Positions 5,565 to 14,626 of a stretch of 26,392 nt of DNA are shown piece by piece; position 1 is the first letter of the stretch, and each line of letters starts with the position of its first letter. Under the pieces are notes generated by a model. That model had not been told where the DNA came from. It searched no databases and worked only from the letters and a program-made list of their open reading frames with translations. The DNA comes from an uncultured Kingella sp. (GTDB lineage Bacteria; Pseudomonadota; Gammaproteobacteria; Burkholderiales; Neisseriaceae): NCBI GenBank assembly GCA_916720425.1, contig CAKARD010000006.1, positions 1 through 26,392 on the forward strand, read 5' to 3'. A program made the position numbers and the translations under genes.

Positions 5565-8500
5565 TTAGTCAAATCGCTTAATGTATTTCAATTCACCGCC
5601 TGATGAAACCGTACCAATTTTAGCAATGGCTTGGAAGGAACGGCTCAATTGATACACCAATTTAACGGTTTGACTGGCTGTTTCTAGCCCTGCTTCATAA
5701 CCTAGGTATATGTTTTGGTTGATTTGTTTGCCAAAAGTGAGTACTTGTTGTGCTGGATTCATTTCACCCGTTTGAGCATTGCGTGTCTGTTGGCTGGTTA
5801 AACCAAAATCATCAACTAAGCCCATTTTATCATTAAGCTTTCCTGCTAAAAATGCGCTGGCAGCGGTGGCCAGTGCGGCGTTATCTCCACTACTACCAGA
5901 GCTGGCTCGGTTTAGAATCAACCATGAGAGCTTATCTTTTTCACTCATCGGTTCGTTGGCAACCAAGCTAACACGAGGTGCGTCTAAATTACCCAAAACT
6001 TCCACTCCCGCTCCAACAGGTGAAGCACGGCGTTCGGCACGAATATTAAGATTGGGTTTTGCTAATGGCCCTACAAATGAAATCGTGCCTTTTTTAATGA
6101 TTAAATCTTGTCCATAGGCTTTGTATTGCCCTTTGATAATATTGACACTGCCCACAGCTTGTACATTGCTGGTTGTCGTAGAAGTCAGCTTGAGTTTGCC
6201 ACCCAAATTGACATCTAGCCCTTCGCCAGTAAAATAAAACTTGTTCGCCAAGTCAAAAGTTAAATCTAGCTTAAATGGCATAGGCGCAGCAGGCGCAGGT
6301 TGGGTTTCCCCAACGATGACCACATCATCATCGAGTGTGGGTGCGGTGCCTTCTTGGAAAGTAAAACGCCCTTCATCGGTTTTTAAGCTGCCACTTAATG
6401 CAACGCCTTGAGCAGTATAACGCACATCATTATTTCCTGATAAGGTGAGGCGACGTGTTGCTTGATCTAAAATGGGGTAATGATCAAAAATCAATTTGGC
6501 CTCAACATCAGGTGCATCATTTAAATAAGCAGCTTGTCCTGCAAGCGTTAAAGTGCCGTTTTTGCGTTTAAATTGCAATGCATCTATATGCCAAGTTTGC
6601 CCATCTAAACGTGATTTTAGACTACCATTATCCAATATTACGCCCACTTGGCGGTTGCGATAATACAGATTATTACCATTAATCGTACCACCTAACTTGG
6701 GTTGAGATACATTGCCACCAAGATTAATATCGGCATTCAGATAACCTTTGACAATTTGTCCCACTGGCAAAATGGCTTTTAAAGATGTACTCAAATCAGT
6801 AATATTCACCTTCATATGCCCCGATACAGGCGCAACAGCAATATCTCCCCCAAAAGCTTGCAGAATATTATAATGACCTGAAATTTCAGCAATATTGGTT
6901 TTGGCATTAATTTTATTGTGAATTTCGTTGCCCGATAATTGTGTATTCAATACAAAATCACGCAATCCTAAAGGCTGTTTGCGCATGGGTAAAATCACAT
7001 CACCTGATTGTTGTTTTATAGTTAAAAAACCATGCGCACGGGTACTATAGTTCAAATCCCAATTAGCGGCAATAGTCAAATCATGCTCTATAGGAGGCGT
7101 ATAAAAATTGTGTAATTGTGCCAACTGCAATCCATTGGCATTGCCTTTACTGGTTAAACCACTTTTTGCGTCCCACACAAAATGGTCTAAATTGAGGCTG
7201 CCTCCCAAAGCTTGCCAACGCGCAGCACTCATCACCACACGCGCAGCACCCGCTTCTAAATGCATAGGATGATTGAGGCGCAACTGTAATGCTCCTGCCA
7301 CATCCAACACACCCACTGTTCCCATCCATTGATTTTGTTCACTCAAACCACCATTTGCACCTAAATTTAAGCTTAATGGTTTGTTATCTATCTTAAGATT
7401 GGCACTGGCTTGTAATTGATGTTTGCGCAATGTACCATGCAGTGCGGTATTGACTTTGTCAATACGTGTTCCACTGGCATTAATGTCAGTGCCATTCAGA
7501 GTAATATGCAATGGGCGTGTGGCTTCGGGTGAAGCTTCAATGGAAAAATCTAACTGTTGTGCTTTCACTGCTTGCGCCAAGGCAAACTGACGAACTTTTC
7601 CTTCTAACTTAGCATCTAGCGCAGTGAAACTATCAGCAGTATTACTGATGACACCTTTAGCGGTGAGCAAACCTTGCAACCCAAAACCAAACAAACTCAG
7701 TTGTGGCGCATCAATATCTACTACCAAACGATCGCCCTTTTTGCCAAATGCACCTTGAGTATTAATACTGTTATTACCCAGTTTTATCGCTAAATCGGCT
7801 TGGCTTAAATGATTATTTTTATAAGTAATTTTGCCATTACCTGATAGGGGTGCGTCCGATAATGTGGAAGGCGCAAAATTCATCTCTGTCGCAAAGGCAG
7901 TTTTAGCCATTTCACCATTAACTTTCACATGTCCATTGATGTTACCTTCTGGCAAATCAGAATATAGTTTGGCTGGGTTAAAAGTTTGTGATTGCAGTTG
8001 TAATACCAATTTTTGTGTATCAAACAGTTCTAAATTACCTGAAGCATTTAATACCCCTCCACCTTGAGGTTTGATCTGGACTTGTTCTATCCACACCGTT
8101 TGACGTTGCTTCGCATCGGGAATCAGTTTAACCGTACCTGTGGTATCAGCGCGTCCTGTGTTCAAATTCCACTGTGCCACAGGCTGGGTGAATGTACCCT
8201 TGGCGACAATATGACCATTTAACACACCCTTGATAGGGCTGCTAATGGCATCTTGAGCGGTAATATTTTCCAACTGTGCGCTCAAGTTGAGCGTTTCTTT
8301 CGCAGGATAAATGCCACCACTTAACGATAATTTTCCTTTTTGAATCAACTGTACAATTAAGTTATCTATTTCAACGGCACCTGTATCATTCATTTGAAAT
8401 GCCCCCGCAATATCACGCACTGGAATACCGTTTTTATCGGCGGGCAAAGGTTTTTCGTTATGCAGACTAATGTTACCCAGCAGCATTTTTTCCACTTGGT

Positions 8501-9422
8501 TTTGTGGCAACAAACTCAAATCAAAAGTTAATTGCGCTTGTGGCAAAGTTGGCACAAAAGCTTGTGGATTAATCCCTTGTCCTATAACATTTACCTTTTC
8601 TATCATTTCACTTAGCTGTGGCTTAAAAGGATGAATTTTAGTATCCGCTTTAAGTGATACGCCTTGCCCTAACAAATCCACATTCAGTGCAATATCTTGC
8701 AAACTACCGTTTAGTATTATGTGATTTTGTGCGCTAATGTCGTCTAATTGCCCTGCACTATTAATTTTGCCATCAAGCGCAAAAGGTGCTTGACTGGCAA
8801 GGCTTAATGTGCCTGTGCTATGCGACCAATGTGTATCTAAAGATTGGATATTTAATGCATGTTTTTGATGATCAAATTGGTATTGTAATACCGCGCCTTT
8901 AAGATAAGCTTCAGTTTGTTTCTCTTGGGTAAATTTGCCAATACTCAATTTATCCAAACTAATGCTAATAGGTAAGTCTAAACTATCGGGCAATACAGCG
9001 GGTTCAGTAGGTTTATCAGGCTGGGGTTTGCTATTCAAGTGAATATCACCCACATTTAGCTCGGTGATATGTAAATGTTTTTGCCATAGTTGACGCGGTT
9101 GCCACGCTACTTGAAGTTGTGACAAGGTTATCTCTGCCGTATCGGTTTGAATATACATATTTTTCGCATAAAAACCGTCTAAGATTGTGCCAGACAACTG
9201 CTCAGCTTGAATGTGAACATTGGCATATTGCGGCAAACGAAATAGAGCAAAACGTAAGCCACTTTCACTATTAAGTAGCCAAGTTGCGCCCATGCCTGCA
9301 CCACCCATTAACACCAGCAATCCGCCTAGCGTATAACGCAAAAAACGGTATTTTTTCTTATTCTTGAGTGGTTTGGGAGACTCGGTTTTGGGTAATATAG
9401 GATCAATTTTCTGTTCAGTCAT
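5565..9422 (-). CDS. tamB: Translocation and assembly module inner-membrane component TamB
   Basis: TamB is a very long periplasmic protein anchored in the inner membrane that works with the outer-membrane protein TamA. It is implicated in outer-membrane protein assembly and in carrying phospholipid across the periplasm. From the preferred ATG at 9420-9422 it has 1285 residues, close to E. coli TamB. A short basic cytoplasmic start (PLKNKKKYRF) is followed by one membrane segment near residues 30-52. Then come about 1200 residues of repeated amphipathic beta-strand sequence, as in AsmA/TamB bridge proteins. The last third matches the DUF490/TamB C-terminal domain, ending in a beta-strand. An in-frame GTG at 9468-9470 would add 16 residues. 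Neither start has a clear Shine-Dalgarno, and the ATG gives the more normal N-terminus. It follows tamA by 95 bases. Confidence 0.95.
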   Translation of the reverse strand: MTEQKIDPILPKTESPKPLKNKKKYRFLRYTLGGLLVLMGGAGMGATWLLNSESGLRFALFRLPQYANVHIQAEQLSGTILDGFYAKNMYIQTDTAEITLSQLQVAWQPRQLWQKHLHITELNVGDIHLNSKPQPDKPTEPAVLPDSLDLPISISLDKLSIGKFTQEKQTEAYLKGAVLQYQFDHQKHALNIQSLDTHWSHSTGTLSLASQAPFALDGKINSAGQLDDISAQNHIILNGSLQDIALNVDLLGQGVSLKADTKIHPFKPQLSEMIEKVNVIGQGINPQAFVPTLPQAQLTFDLSLLPQNQVEKMLLGNISLHNEKPLPADKNGIPVRDIAGAFQMNDTGAVEIDNLIVQLIQKGKLSLSGGIYPAKETLNLSAQLENITAQDAISSPIKGVLNGHIVAKGTFTQPVAQWNLNTGRADTTGTVKLIPDAKQRQTVWIEQVQIKPQGGGVLNASGNLELFDTQKLVLQLQSQTFNPAKLYSDLPEGNINGHVKVNGEMAKTAFATEMNFAPSTLSDAPLSGNGKITYKNNHLSQADLAIKLGNNSINTQGAFGKKGDRLVVDIDAPQLSLFGFGLQGLLTAKGVISNTADSFTALDAKLEGKVRQFALAQAVKAQQLDFSIEASPEATRPLHITLNGTDINASGTRIDKVNTALHGTLRKHQLQASANLKIDNKPLSLNLGANGGLSEQNQWMGTVGVLDVAGALQLRLNHPMHLEAGAARVVMSAARWQALGGSLNLDHFVWDAKSGLTSKGNANGLQLAQLHNFYTPPIEHDLTIAANWDLNYSTRAHGFLTIKQQSGDVILPMRKQPLGLRDFVLNTQLSGNEIHNKINAKTNIAEISGHYNILQAFGGDIAVAPVSGHMKVNITDLSTSLKAILPVGQIVKGYLNADINLGGNVSQPKLGGTINGNNLYYRNRQVGVILDNGSLKSRLDGQTWHIDALQFKRKNGTLTLAGQAAYLNDAPDVEAKLIFDHYPILDQATRRLTLSGNNDVRYTAQGVALSGSLKTDEGRFTFQEGTAPTLDDDVVIVGETQPAPAAPMPFKLDLTFDLANKFYFTGEGLDVNLGGKLKLTSTTTSNVQAVGSVNIIKGQYKAYGQDLIIKKGTISFVGPLAKPNLNIRAERRASPVGAGVEVLGNLDAPRVSLVANEPMSEKDKLSWLILNRASSGSSGDNAALATAASAFLAGKLNDKMGLVDDFGLTSQQTRNAQTGEMNPAQQVLTFGKQINQNIYLGYEAGLETASQTVKLVYQLSRSFQAIAKIGTVSSGGELKYIKRFD

Positions 9423-9517
9423 GATGGATACATTAGGGTAAAGCGATGGTTGGGGACGTGGACTCCCCACACGTGGTACGCGGCAAGAGGCGTGTTCACA
9501 ACATCAGAATTGCAATT

Positions 9518-11341
9518 TTAAAAACGGGTGCCTAAACTAATATGCCAACGGATTTTTTTATCATGATGGCCATAAGCAATGTCAAATGAAAATGGGGCAG
9601 CAGGACTAAACCAACGCACACCCAAACCCGTACCATGTCGCAAAGTCATGTCTTTGAAAGTATGCGCGACACTGCCAACATCATGAAAGATGGCTAAGGC
9701 AAAATCTTGTTTAATGGGATATTGGTACTCTCCACTGGTCGTAAACATAGCACGATCAGGTAATATGGCATCACTATACCACACGCGCCGTCCAATGCTG
9801 TCTAACTCGTAGCCACGCACACTGGTGGCACCCCCAGTACGAAACATTAGACTAGATGGAATGTTGCCACTTTCATAATCTTTTTGGGTATAAACATAGC
9901 CGATCTCGCCGCGAGCGACAAATGTGCCAATTTGGGCATTGTCGGGGGTAAAATAATATCCCGCATTTGCTTTAACACGTGCCATAAAAGCAGATGATAA
10001 TACTGTGCCTAAGGTGGTACCCACTTTGCCATCTAAATAATAGCCATTGCGTGGACGCATGGTGGTTTCAATGTTTTGACGTTTCCATGATGCAGTGAGC
10101 ATGGTAACAAAGCTGCGGCCAAAGTTAATATTACTATCGGGTAAGCGACTATCTTCGCCAATAAACTCCAAGCCATAACGTGCTTCTATATTGCCACGAT
10201 CGCGTACATACCAAATACCACTAGATAAAGATTTTTTCTCTAGCTTTTGCGTAGTGCTGCGATTATAAGTAATATTGCTGGTTAAATAGTGTCCTTTGCT
10301 ATTGCGTGGCTGGCGAATCCCTAAACCAAAAATCGTTTGGTATCTATCCATTTGAAACGATGTAGAACCAACATAACCTTTGCCAAAGAGGTTGTAATAT
10401 TCATAACCAATATTACCCCCTAAACCATATTCTGAATCAAAACTCACCCCTGCTTCTACTTTGTGACGTTTAACTTCAGTCACTAGAATTTTAACAGGAA
10501 CGCGATCACCTTTAAGATTAGCAAAATCAGCCTGCACACTGGCACCTGAGTAATGACTATCACTTTCTAGGGCTTGTTGATAATCCAATAATTTGTCTAA
10601 ATCGTATGGATCACCTGTCGCAAAACGTGCCAAACCTAAAATAACTTTTTCAGGATAACGTTGATTACCTTCTACTAAAAAATCACCAAAATAAATTGGC
10701 TGTTTGCTTTCGATATTCACCAATAGATCGGCTTTTTTTGTGGCAGGATTAATGGCTGCTTGGGTTTGGCTAAACTGCGCTAGGGGATATTTTTTACGCG
10801 TTACAGCACTTAAGACAGCTGTTTTGCTGCTGGACCAGTCATCTTGACGAAAAGGCGCGTTGACAGGCAATTTCCAACCTTCAAAGGCATTTTTATAATA
10901 TTCATTCAAATTGTTTTCTTCTAAAATATCGCCCAAAATGGCCACATTAATATTATCTATTGTGGTGCGTTCACCCGCTTTCACCTCTACCAGCCAGCCT
11001 TCACCTTGTGGCGATACGGTAATTTGGGCATTAAAATATCCCTCAGTTTGAAGCATTTTTTTAGCATCAGTAGGGGCATCTTCTGCCAAATAGCCCACTT
11101 GTTCTTTATCTAAAGCCTCTTTGCGCTGATAGGCAATTAAAGGCAAGTATTGTTCAAGCATGGCGCGTAATTCTTCATTATCCAATTTAATTTCAATAGG
11201 ATATTTGGGCGTCAGCACCACATCGTTGCTGTTTTCTTCTGCCTCAGTAATCACAGGCGCGACATCTGTATTGGCCCACGTTAAATGAGGAAAACTGACG
11301 CACAAACAAATCAATAATAAAGAATACGAACGATAATTCAT
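9518..11341 (-). CDS. tamA: Translocation and assembly module outer-membrane protein TamA
   Basis: TamA is an Omp85-family outer-membrane barrel that partners TamB. The 607-aa precursor starts with a signal peptide (MNYRSYSLLLICLCVSF, likely cleaved after LTWA near residue 23). POTRA-type periplasmic modules span about residues 45-290, including the GEGWLVEVKAGERTTI and PIYFGDFLVEGNQRY segments. A 16-strand type beta-barrel fills the rest. The Omp85 signature VRGY is near residue 509. The final residue is phenylalanine (SLGTRF), the usual recognition end for BAM substrates. tamA and tamB in tandem is the standard gene order. The ATG at 11339-11341 faces sstT across a 142-base divergent region. 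Confidence 0.96.
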   Translation of the reverse strand: MNYRSYSLLLICLCVSFPHLTWANTDVAPVITEAEENSNDVVLTPKYPIEIKLDNEELRAMLEQYLPLIAYQRKEALDKEQVGYLAEDAPTDAKKMLQTEGYFNAQITVSPQGEGWLVEVKAGERTTIDNINVAILGDILEENNLNEYYKNAFEGWKLPVNAPFRQDDWSSSKTAVLSAVTRKKYPLAQFSQTQAAINPATKKADLLVNIESKQPIYFGDFLVEGNQRYPEKVILGLARFATGDPYDLDKLLDYQQALESDSHYSGASVQADFANLKGDRVPVKILVTEVKRHKVEAGVSFDSEYGLGGNIGYEYYNLFGKGYVGSTSFQMDRYQTIFGLGIRQPRNSKGHYLTSNITYNRSTTQKLEKKSLSSGIWYVRDRGNIEARYGLEFIGEDSRLPDSNINFGRSFVTMLTASWKRQNIETTMRPRNGYYLDGKVGTTLGTVLSSAFMARVKANAGYYFTPDNAQIGTFVARGEIGYVYTQKDYESGNIPSSLMFRTGGATSVRGYELDSIGRRVWYSDAILPDRAMFTTSGEYQYPIKQDFALAIFHDVGSVAHTFKDMTLRHGTGLGVRWFSPAAPFSFDIAYGHHDKKIRWHISLGTRF

Positions 11342-11483
11342 AATTTAAAAACAATTAAAAGAAGGGCAGGTATTTTACCTCAAATTTCTTTTTTCATGAT
11401 TACAAATAGTTTTCATAGCCTTAGCGTTTTTTTTAATTTACAATACTTTTCATTGACAAAACCTTATATAGAGGTAATTAAAC
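11342..11483. promoter_or_regulatory. Divergent promoter region between tamA and sstT
   Basis: This A+T-rich 142-base gap must hold the starts of both transcripts. GGTAAAATACC reads as a possible tamA -10 on the minus strand near 11375. TTGACA at 11453-11458 lies too close to the sstT ribosome binding site to pair with a well-placed -10. I cannot assign exact promoters. Confidence 0.4.
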
Positions 11484-12704
11484 ATGGCTTCACTGCTTTC
11501 ATTTTTACAGCGCATTGGGTTAATAGGACAAATTATTATTGGTCTGATTGCGGGCACGCTTATTGGTGCATTTATTCCTAGTATTGCATCTACTGTTGGT
11601 CTTTTAGGAGCATTATTTGTGGGGGCATTAAAAGCAGTCGCACCATTTTTGGTGTTTATTTTGGTTACAGCTGCTATTGCACAACACAATGAGGGCACGC
11701 AAACGCATATGCGTCCAATTTTGCTTTTATATGCATTAGGTACATTTGGTGCAGCTGTGATTGCGGTTCTTGGCAGCTTTCTTTTTCCCATTACCTTAAC
11801 ACTCACACAAACCGCAGAAGGTATGACGCCTCCTTCTGGTATTGCTGAAGTCATGAAAAATGTCTTAATGAATCTGGTGGCCAACCCTATTCAAGCTTTA
11901 GCAGAAGGTAATTATATTGGTATTTTGGCATGGGCTTTGATGCTGGGTTTTGCCTTGCGCAATGCTAATGAAGCCACACACAAAGTGATTGGTGATTTAA
12001 CCGATGCTGTTTCTTCTATTGTACGTAGTGTCATTTGTTTTGCTCCTTTGGGTATTATGGGATTGATTACAACAACCGTTGCAACAACAGGCTTTAAGCA
12101 AATGATAGCCGAATATGGTAGCTTAATCCTTTTATTGCTCACATGTATGGCATTAGTGGCATTTGTCTTTAATCCTTTGGTGGTTTACTGGAAAATCCGC
12201 AAAAATCCTTATCCTTTGGTAATGCTGTGTTTACGTGAAAGTGGCATTCCCGCGTTCTTTACGCGCTCTTCTGCGGCCAATATCCCAGTAAACATGGCAT
12301 TGGCTAAACGCTTAAATCTACACGAAGACACATACAGTATTTCCATTCCCTTAGGTGCAACAATTAACATGGCAGGTGCGGCCATTACAATTACCGTTTT
12401 AGCTTTGGCAGCAGCCAATACACAAGGGATACAGGTAGATTTTGCTACAGCTTTATTATTAAGTTTGGTTGCCACCGTGAGTGCTTGCGGTGCTTCGGGA
12501 GTTGCTGGCGGCTCATTGCTACTTGTCCCCTTGGCATGCAGTTTATTCAACATTCCCAATGATATTGCAATGCAAGTGGTTGCAGTGGGTTTTGTGATTG
12601 GTGTGATACAAGATTCAGCAGAAACGGCCTTAAATTCATCTACCGATGTTTTATTTACTGCTGCTGCAGACATGGCTGCACAACGCAAACAAAAACAAGC
12701 ATAA
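11484..12704 (+). CDS. sstT: Serine/threonine:sodium symporter
   Basis: SstT imports serine and threonine with sodium ions across the inner membrane. It belongs to the dicarboxylate/amino acid:cation symporter family with two re-entrant hairpins. The 406-aa protein has eight or more hydrophobic segments. It also has the family's diagnostic stretch ESGIPAFFTRSSAANIPVN, followed by SIPLGATINMAGAAITITV, where substrate and sodium bind. AGAGG lies 9 bases before the ATG. The gene stands alone: tamA is divergent and nhaP2 convergent, with a terminator directly after the stop. Known relatives are about 410 aa, so it is full length. Confidence 0.96.
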   Translation: MASLLSFLQRIGLIGQIIIGLIAGTLIGAFIPSIASTVGLLGALFVGALKAVAPFLVFILVTAAIAQHNEGTQTHMRPILLLYALGTFGAAVIAVLGSFLFPITLTLTQTAEGMTPPSGIAEVMKNVLMNLVANPIQALAEGNYIGILAWALMLGFALRNANEATHKVIGDLTDAVSSIVRSVICFAPLGIMGLITTTVATTGFKQMIAEYGSLILLLLTCMALVAFVFNPLVVYWKIRKNPYPLVMLCLRESGIPAFFTRSSAANIPVNMALAKRLNLHEDTYSISIPLGATINMAGAAITITVLALAAANTQGIQVDFATALLLSLVATVSACGASGVAGGSLLLVPLACSLFNIPNDIAMQVVAVGFVIGVIQDSAETALNSSTDVLFTAAADMAAQRKQKQA

Positions 12705-12707
12705 CCA

Positions 12708-12737
12708 AAATACCCATTGAAAGACATGGGTATTTTT
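12708..12737. terminator. Terminator between convergent sstT and nhaP2
   Basis: AAATACCCAT and ATGGGTATTT form a perfect 10-bp stem around an 8-base loop, with T residues following on the plus strand and A residues preceding. It starts 4 bases after the sstT stop and can serve both strands. Confidence 0.85.
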
Positions 12738-12760
12738 ATATCAAAATTTATTTAAATCAC

Positions 12761-14485
12761 TCATACTTTTGCATGGGGCTTGGGCATTTTCAACCCCAAT
12801 GCAGTGATATCGCCACTTTCATCTATGGCTTTGACCGTAACACGCACACTATCAAAATTAATTTTATCGCCTGCTACGGCAAAAGTACCAAAGCGTTCTT
12901 GAAACACTTGACCCAAGGGCAGATTATTCATGCTTTCATCTATTTTCAAACCATAAGCAAATGCCAATTCCCCCAACTTAACTTGTGGATTGACCACAAA
13001 TTCACCATAAAATTGTTGCTCTTCACGGTTATCTGTATCATTAGCAAACAAACGCGCAAAGGCTTCGCTATCTTGTTCTGCCAAAACATACCACACGATA
13101 TCCCCTGCTTGCATTTGTGTGGCTAAATCTACATCTAGATCACGCCCTTTGCGCACCAAAGTAAACATACGACAGTTATTAAATGCACGCGTGAGTGCGT
13201 ATGGGTGGCTGCCCTGTGCTTCAGATTGTTCTTCCACTTCAAAAGATTGCATGGTTACTGATAATTCATCGGTTAACCATAATTCGCGTTTATCCAATGG
13301 TTCGGGCTGTGGTGGCAAGACTATACCCAGTTTTCTCGCAACCAAAGGAATGGTTGTACCTTGAATGAGCAACGATAAAATCACAACCGCAAAGGTAATA
13401 TCAAATAAACTGCGTGCGTTGGGAACATGGTTCATCATAGGCATAATGGCCAAAGTAACAGGCACAGCACCACGCAAGCCTACCCAACTAATATATATTA
13501 ACTCTTTGTGATGATATTTAAACCATGCAATAGAACTATAAACCGCTAAAGGACGCGCAACTAAAATCAAAAAGCCCGCAATTGCCAAGGCCACCCATGC
13601 TTTTTCCCACAATAAAGAAGGCGTAACCAATAATCCCAATACCAAAAATAAGGTGGCTTGCGCCAGCCACGCCAAACCATCCATCACGGTAAAAACATGT
13701 TCTGTGGCAGCATTACGTGTATTGCCTACCAAGACACCCGCCAAATATACAGCTAAAAAACCACTCCCTCCCGCCATATTCGTCAGTGCAAATAACATCA
13801 TCCCACCCGACATAATCATTAAAGAATACATGCCTTCTGCCAAGCGGACCCGTGTGAGTAACCATGCCAAAAATTTACCACCCAAAGTTCCCAAGACCAA
13901 CCCCAAACCAAGTTGTTGTATCAAAATAATAAATGTTCCCCATGCGGTCGTATTTTCGGGTTGAGTAATCATGCCAATAAACAACGTAACCAATAAAATT
14001 GCCATAGGATCATTGATCCCACTTTCCAATTCCAAAGTCGCTTGAATCCGTGGATGCAGGCGCACACCGCTATTTCGTAACAGCGAAAAAACCGCCCCAG
14101 CATCAGTTGAACCCACAATTGCCGCCATTAACCAACCCAGCTTCCAATCTACACCCAAAAGTCTGGTAGCAAAGACACCCAACAAGCCCACACTGGCAAT
14201 CACACCCCAGCTTGCCAACACCACTGCAGGTTTTATCGCAATGCGAAATGTGGCAAACTGAGTGCGCAACCCACCATCTAACAAAATCACCGCCAATGCA
14301 GACTGACTGATAAAATTTGCCAACGCAAAATTATTAAATTTAATACCCAGTCCTTCTTCACCTGCAATCATGCCCACACCCAAAAATGCCAATAATAAAG
14401 GCATACCTAGGCGGGCTGATAAACGACTCGCCAGCACGCTTGCAAATAACAAGCATGCCATTGTAAGAAAAAGTAAATTATTCAT
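12761..14485 (-). CDS. nhaP2: K+(Na+)/H+ antiporter, NhaP2/CvrA type
   Basis: This CPA1-family antiporter exchanges potassium or sodium for protons across the inner membrane and helps in cation and volume homeostasis. The 574 aa match E. coli CvrA/NhaP2 (578 aa). About 12 to 13 membrane helices fill residues 1-390. The ion-binding core has GSTDAGAVFSLL and the LESGINDPMA motif, whose aspartate is essential in the family. The cytoplasmic C-terminus (about 400-574) carries a TrkA_C/RCK-type domain (RKGRDLDVDLATQMQAGD) and a CorC_HlyC-like end. The gene is single, between convergent sstT and divergent emrA. Confidence 0.95.
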   Translation of the reverse strand: MNNLLFLTMACLLFASVLASRLSARLGMPLLLAFLGVGMIAGEEGLGIKFNNFALANFISQSALAVILLDGGLRTQFATFRIAIKPAVVLASWGVIASVGLLGVFATRLLGVDWKLGWLMAAIVGSTDAGAVFSLLRNSGVRLHPRIQATLELESGINDPMAILLVTLFIGMITQPENTTAWGTFIILIQQLGLGLVLGTLGGKFLAWLLTRVRLAEGMYSLMIMSGGMMLFALTNMAGGSGFLAVYLAGVLVGNTRNAATEHVFTVMDGLAWLAQATLFLVLGLLVTPSLLWEKAWVALAIAGFLILVARPLAVYSSIAWFKYHHKELIYISWVGLRGAVPVTLAIMPMMNHVPNARSLFDITFAVVILSLLIQGTTIPLVARKLGIVLPPQPEPLDKRELWLTDELSVTMQSFEVEEQSEAQGSHPYALTRAFNNCRMFTLVRKGRDLDVDLATQMQAGDIVWYVLAEQDSEAFARLFANDTDNREEQQFYGEFVVNPQVKLGELAFAYGLKIDESMNNLPLGQVFQERFGTFAVAGDKINFDSVRVTVKAIDESGDITALGLKMPKPHAKV

Positions 14486-14508
14486 GAATTACATCATCGT
14501 TTTTTTAA

Positions 14509-14529
14509 AACAATATTGTTATAATTATA
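14509..14529. promoter_or_regulatory. Two adjoining palindromes upstream of nhaP2
   Basis: AACAATATTGTT (14509-14520) is a perfect 12-bp palindrome. It overlaps by one base the palindrome TATAATTATA (14520-14529), which itself could be a -10 on either strand. It could be a regulator site for nhaP2, but A+T-rich palindromes arise easily by chance. Confidence 0.35.
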
Positions 14530-14538
14530 TCATGTGGC

Positions 14539-14553
14539 ATCTAACCATTAGAT
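14539..14553. promoter_or_regulatory. Operator-like inverted repeat upstream of emrA
   Basis: ATCTAA-CCA-TTAGAT is a perfect 6-3-6 inverted repeat 74 bases before the emrA start. Its form suits a dimeric MarR- or TetR-type repressor, the classes that control emrAB and farAB pumps elsewhere. No regulator gene is in the window. Confidence 0.45.
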
Positions 14554-14626
14554 ACTATTAAAAACCTAGAAAACTTTACAATAAAATAAGTCAATTTTAA
14601 TTCATTAAAAAACACGGAATCTCATC

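Noticed and set aside
7194..7206. Uptake-sequence-like AGGCTGCCT inside tamB
   Set aside because: Only the first nine bases match; the GAA end, which is strongly conserved in all dialects, is absent.
9423..9470. 16-residue N-terminal extension of TamB from a GTG codon
   Set aside because: It adds a proline-rich stretch before the normal short basic start and membrane helix, and has no ribosome binding site. The ATG at 9422 also lacks a clear one, so this is a preference rather than proof.
12209..12727. 172-codon minus-strand frame across the end of sstT
   Set aside because: It is a shadow of sstT and also crosses the terminator between sstT and nhaP2, which no real gene would be expected to do.
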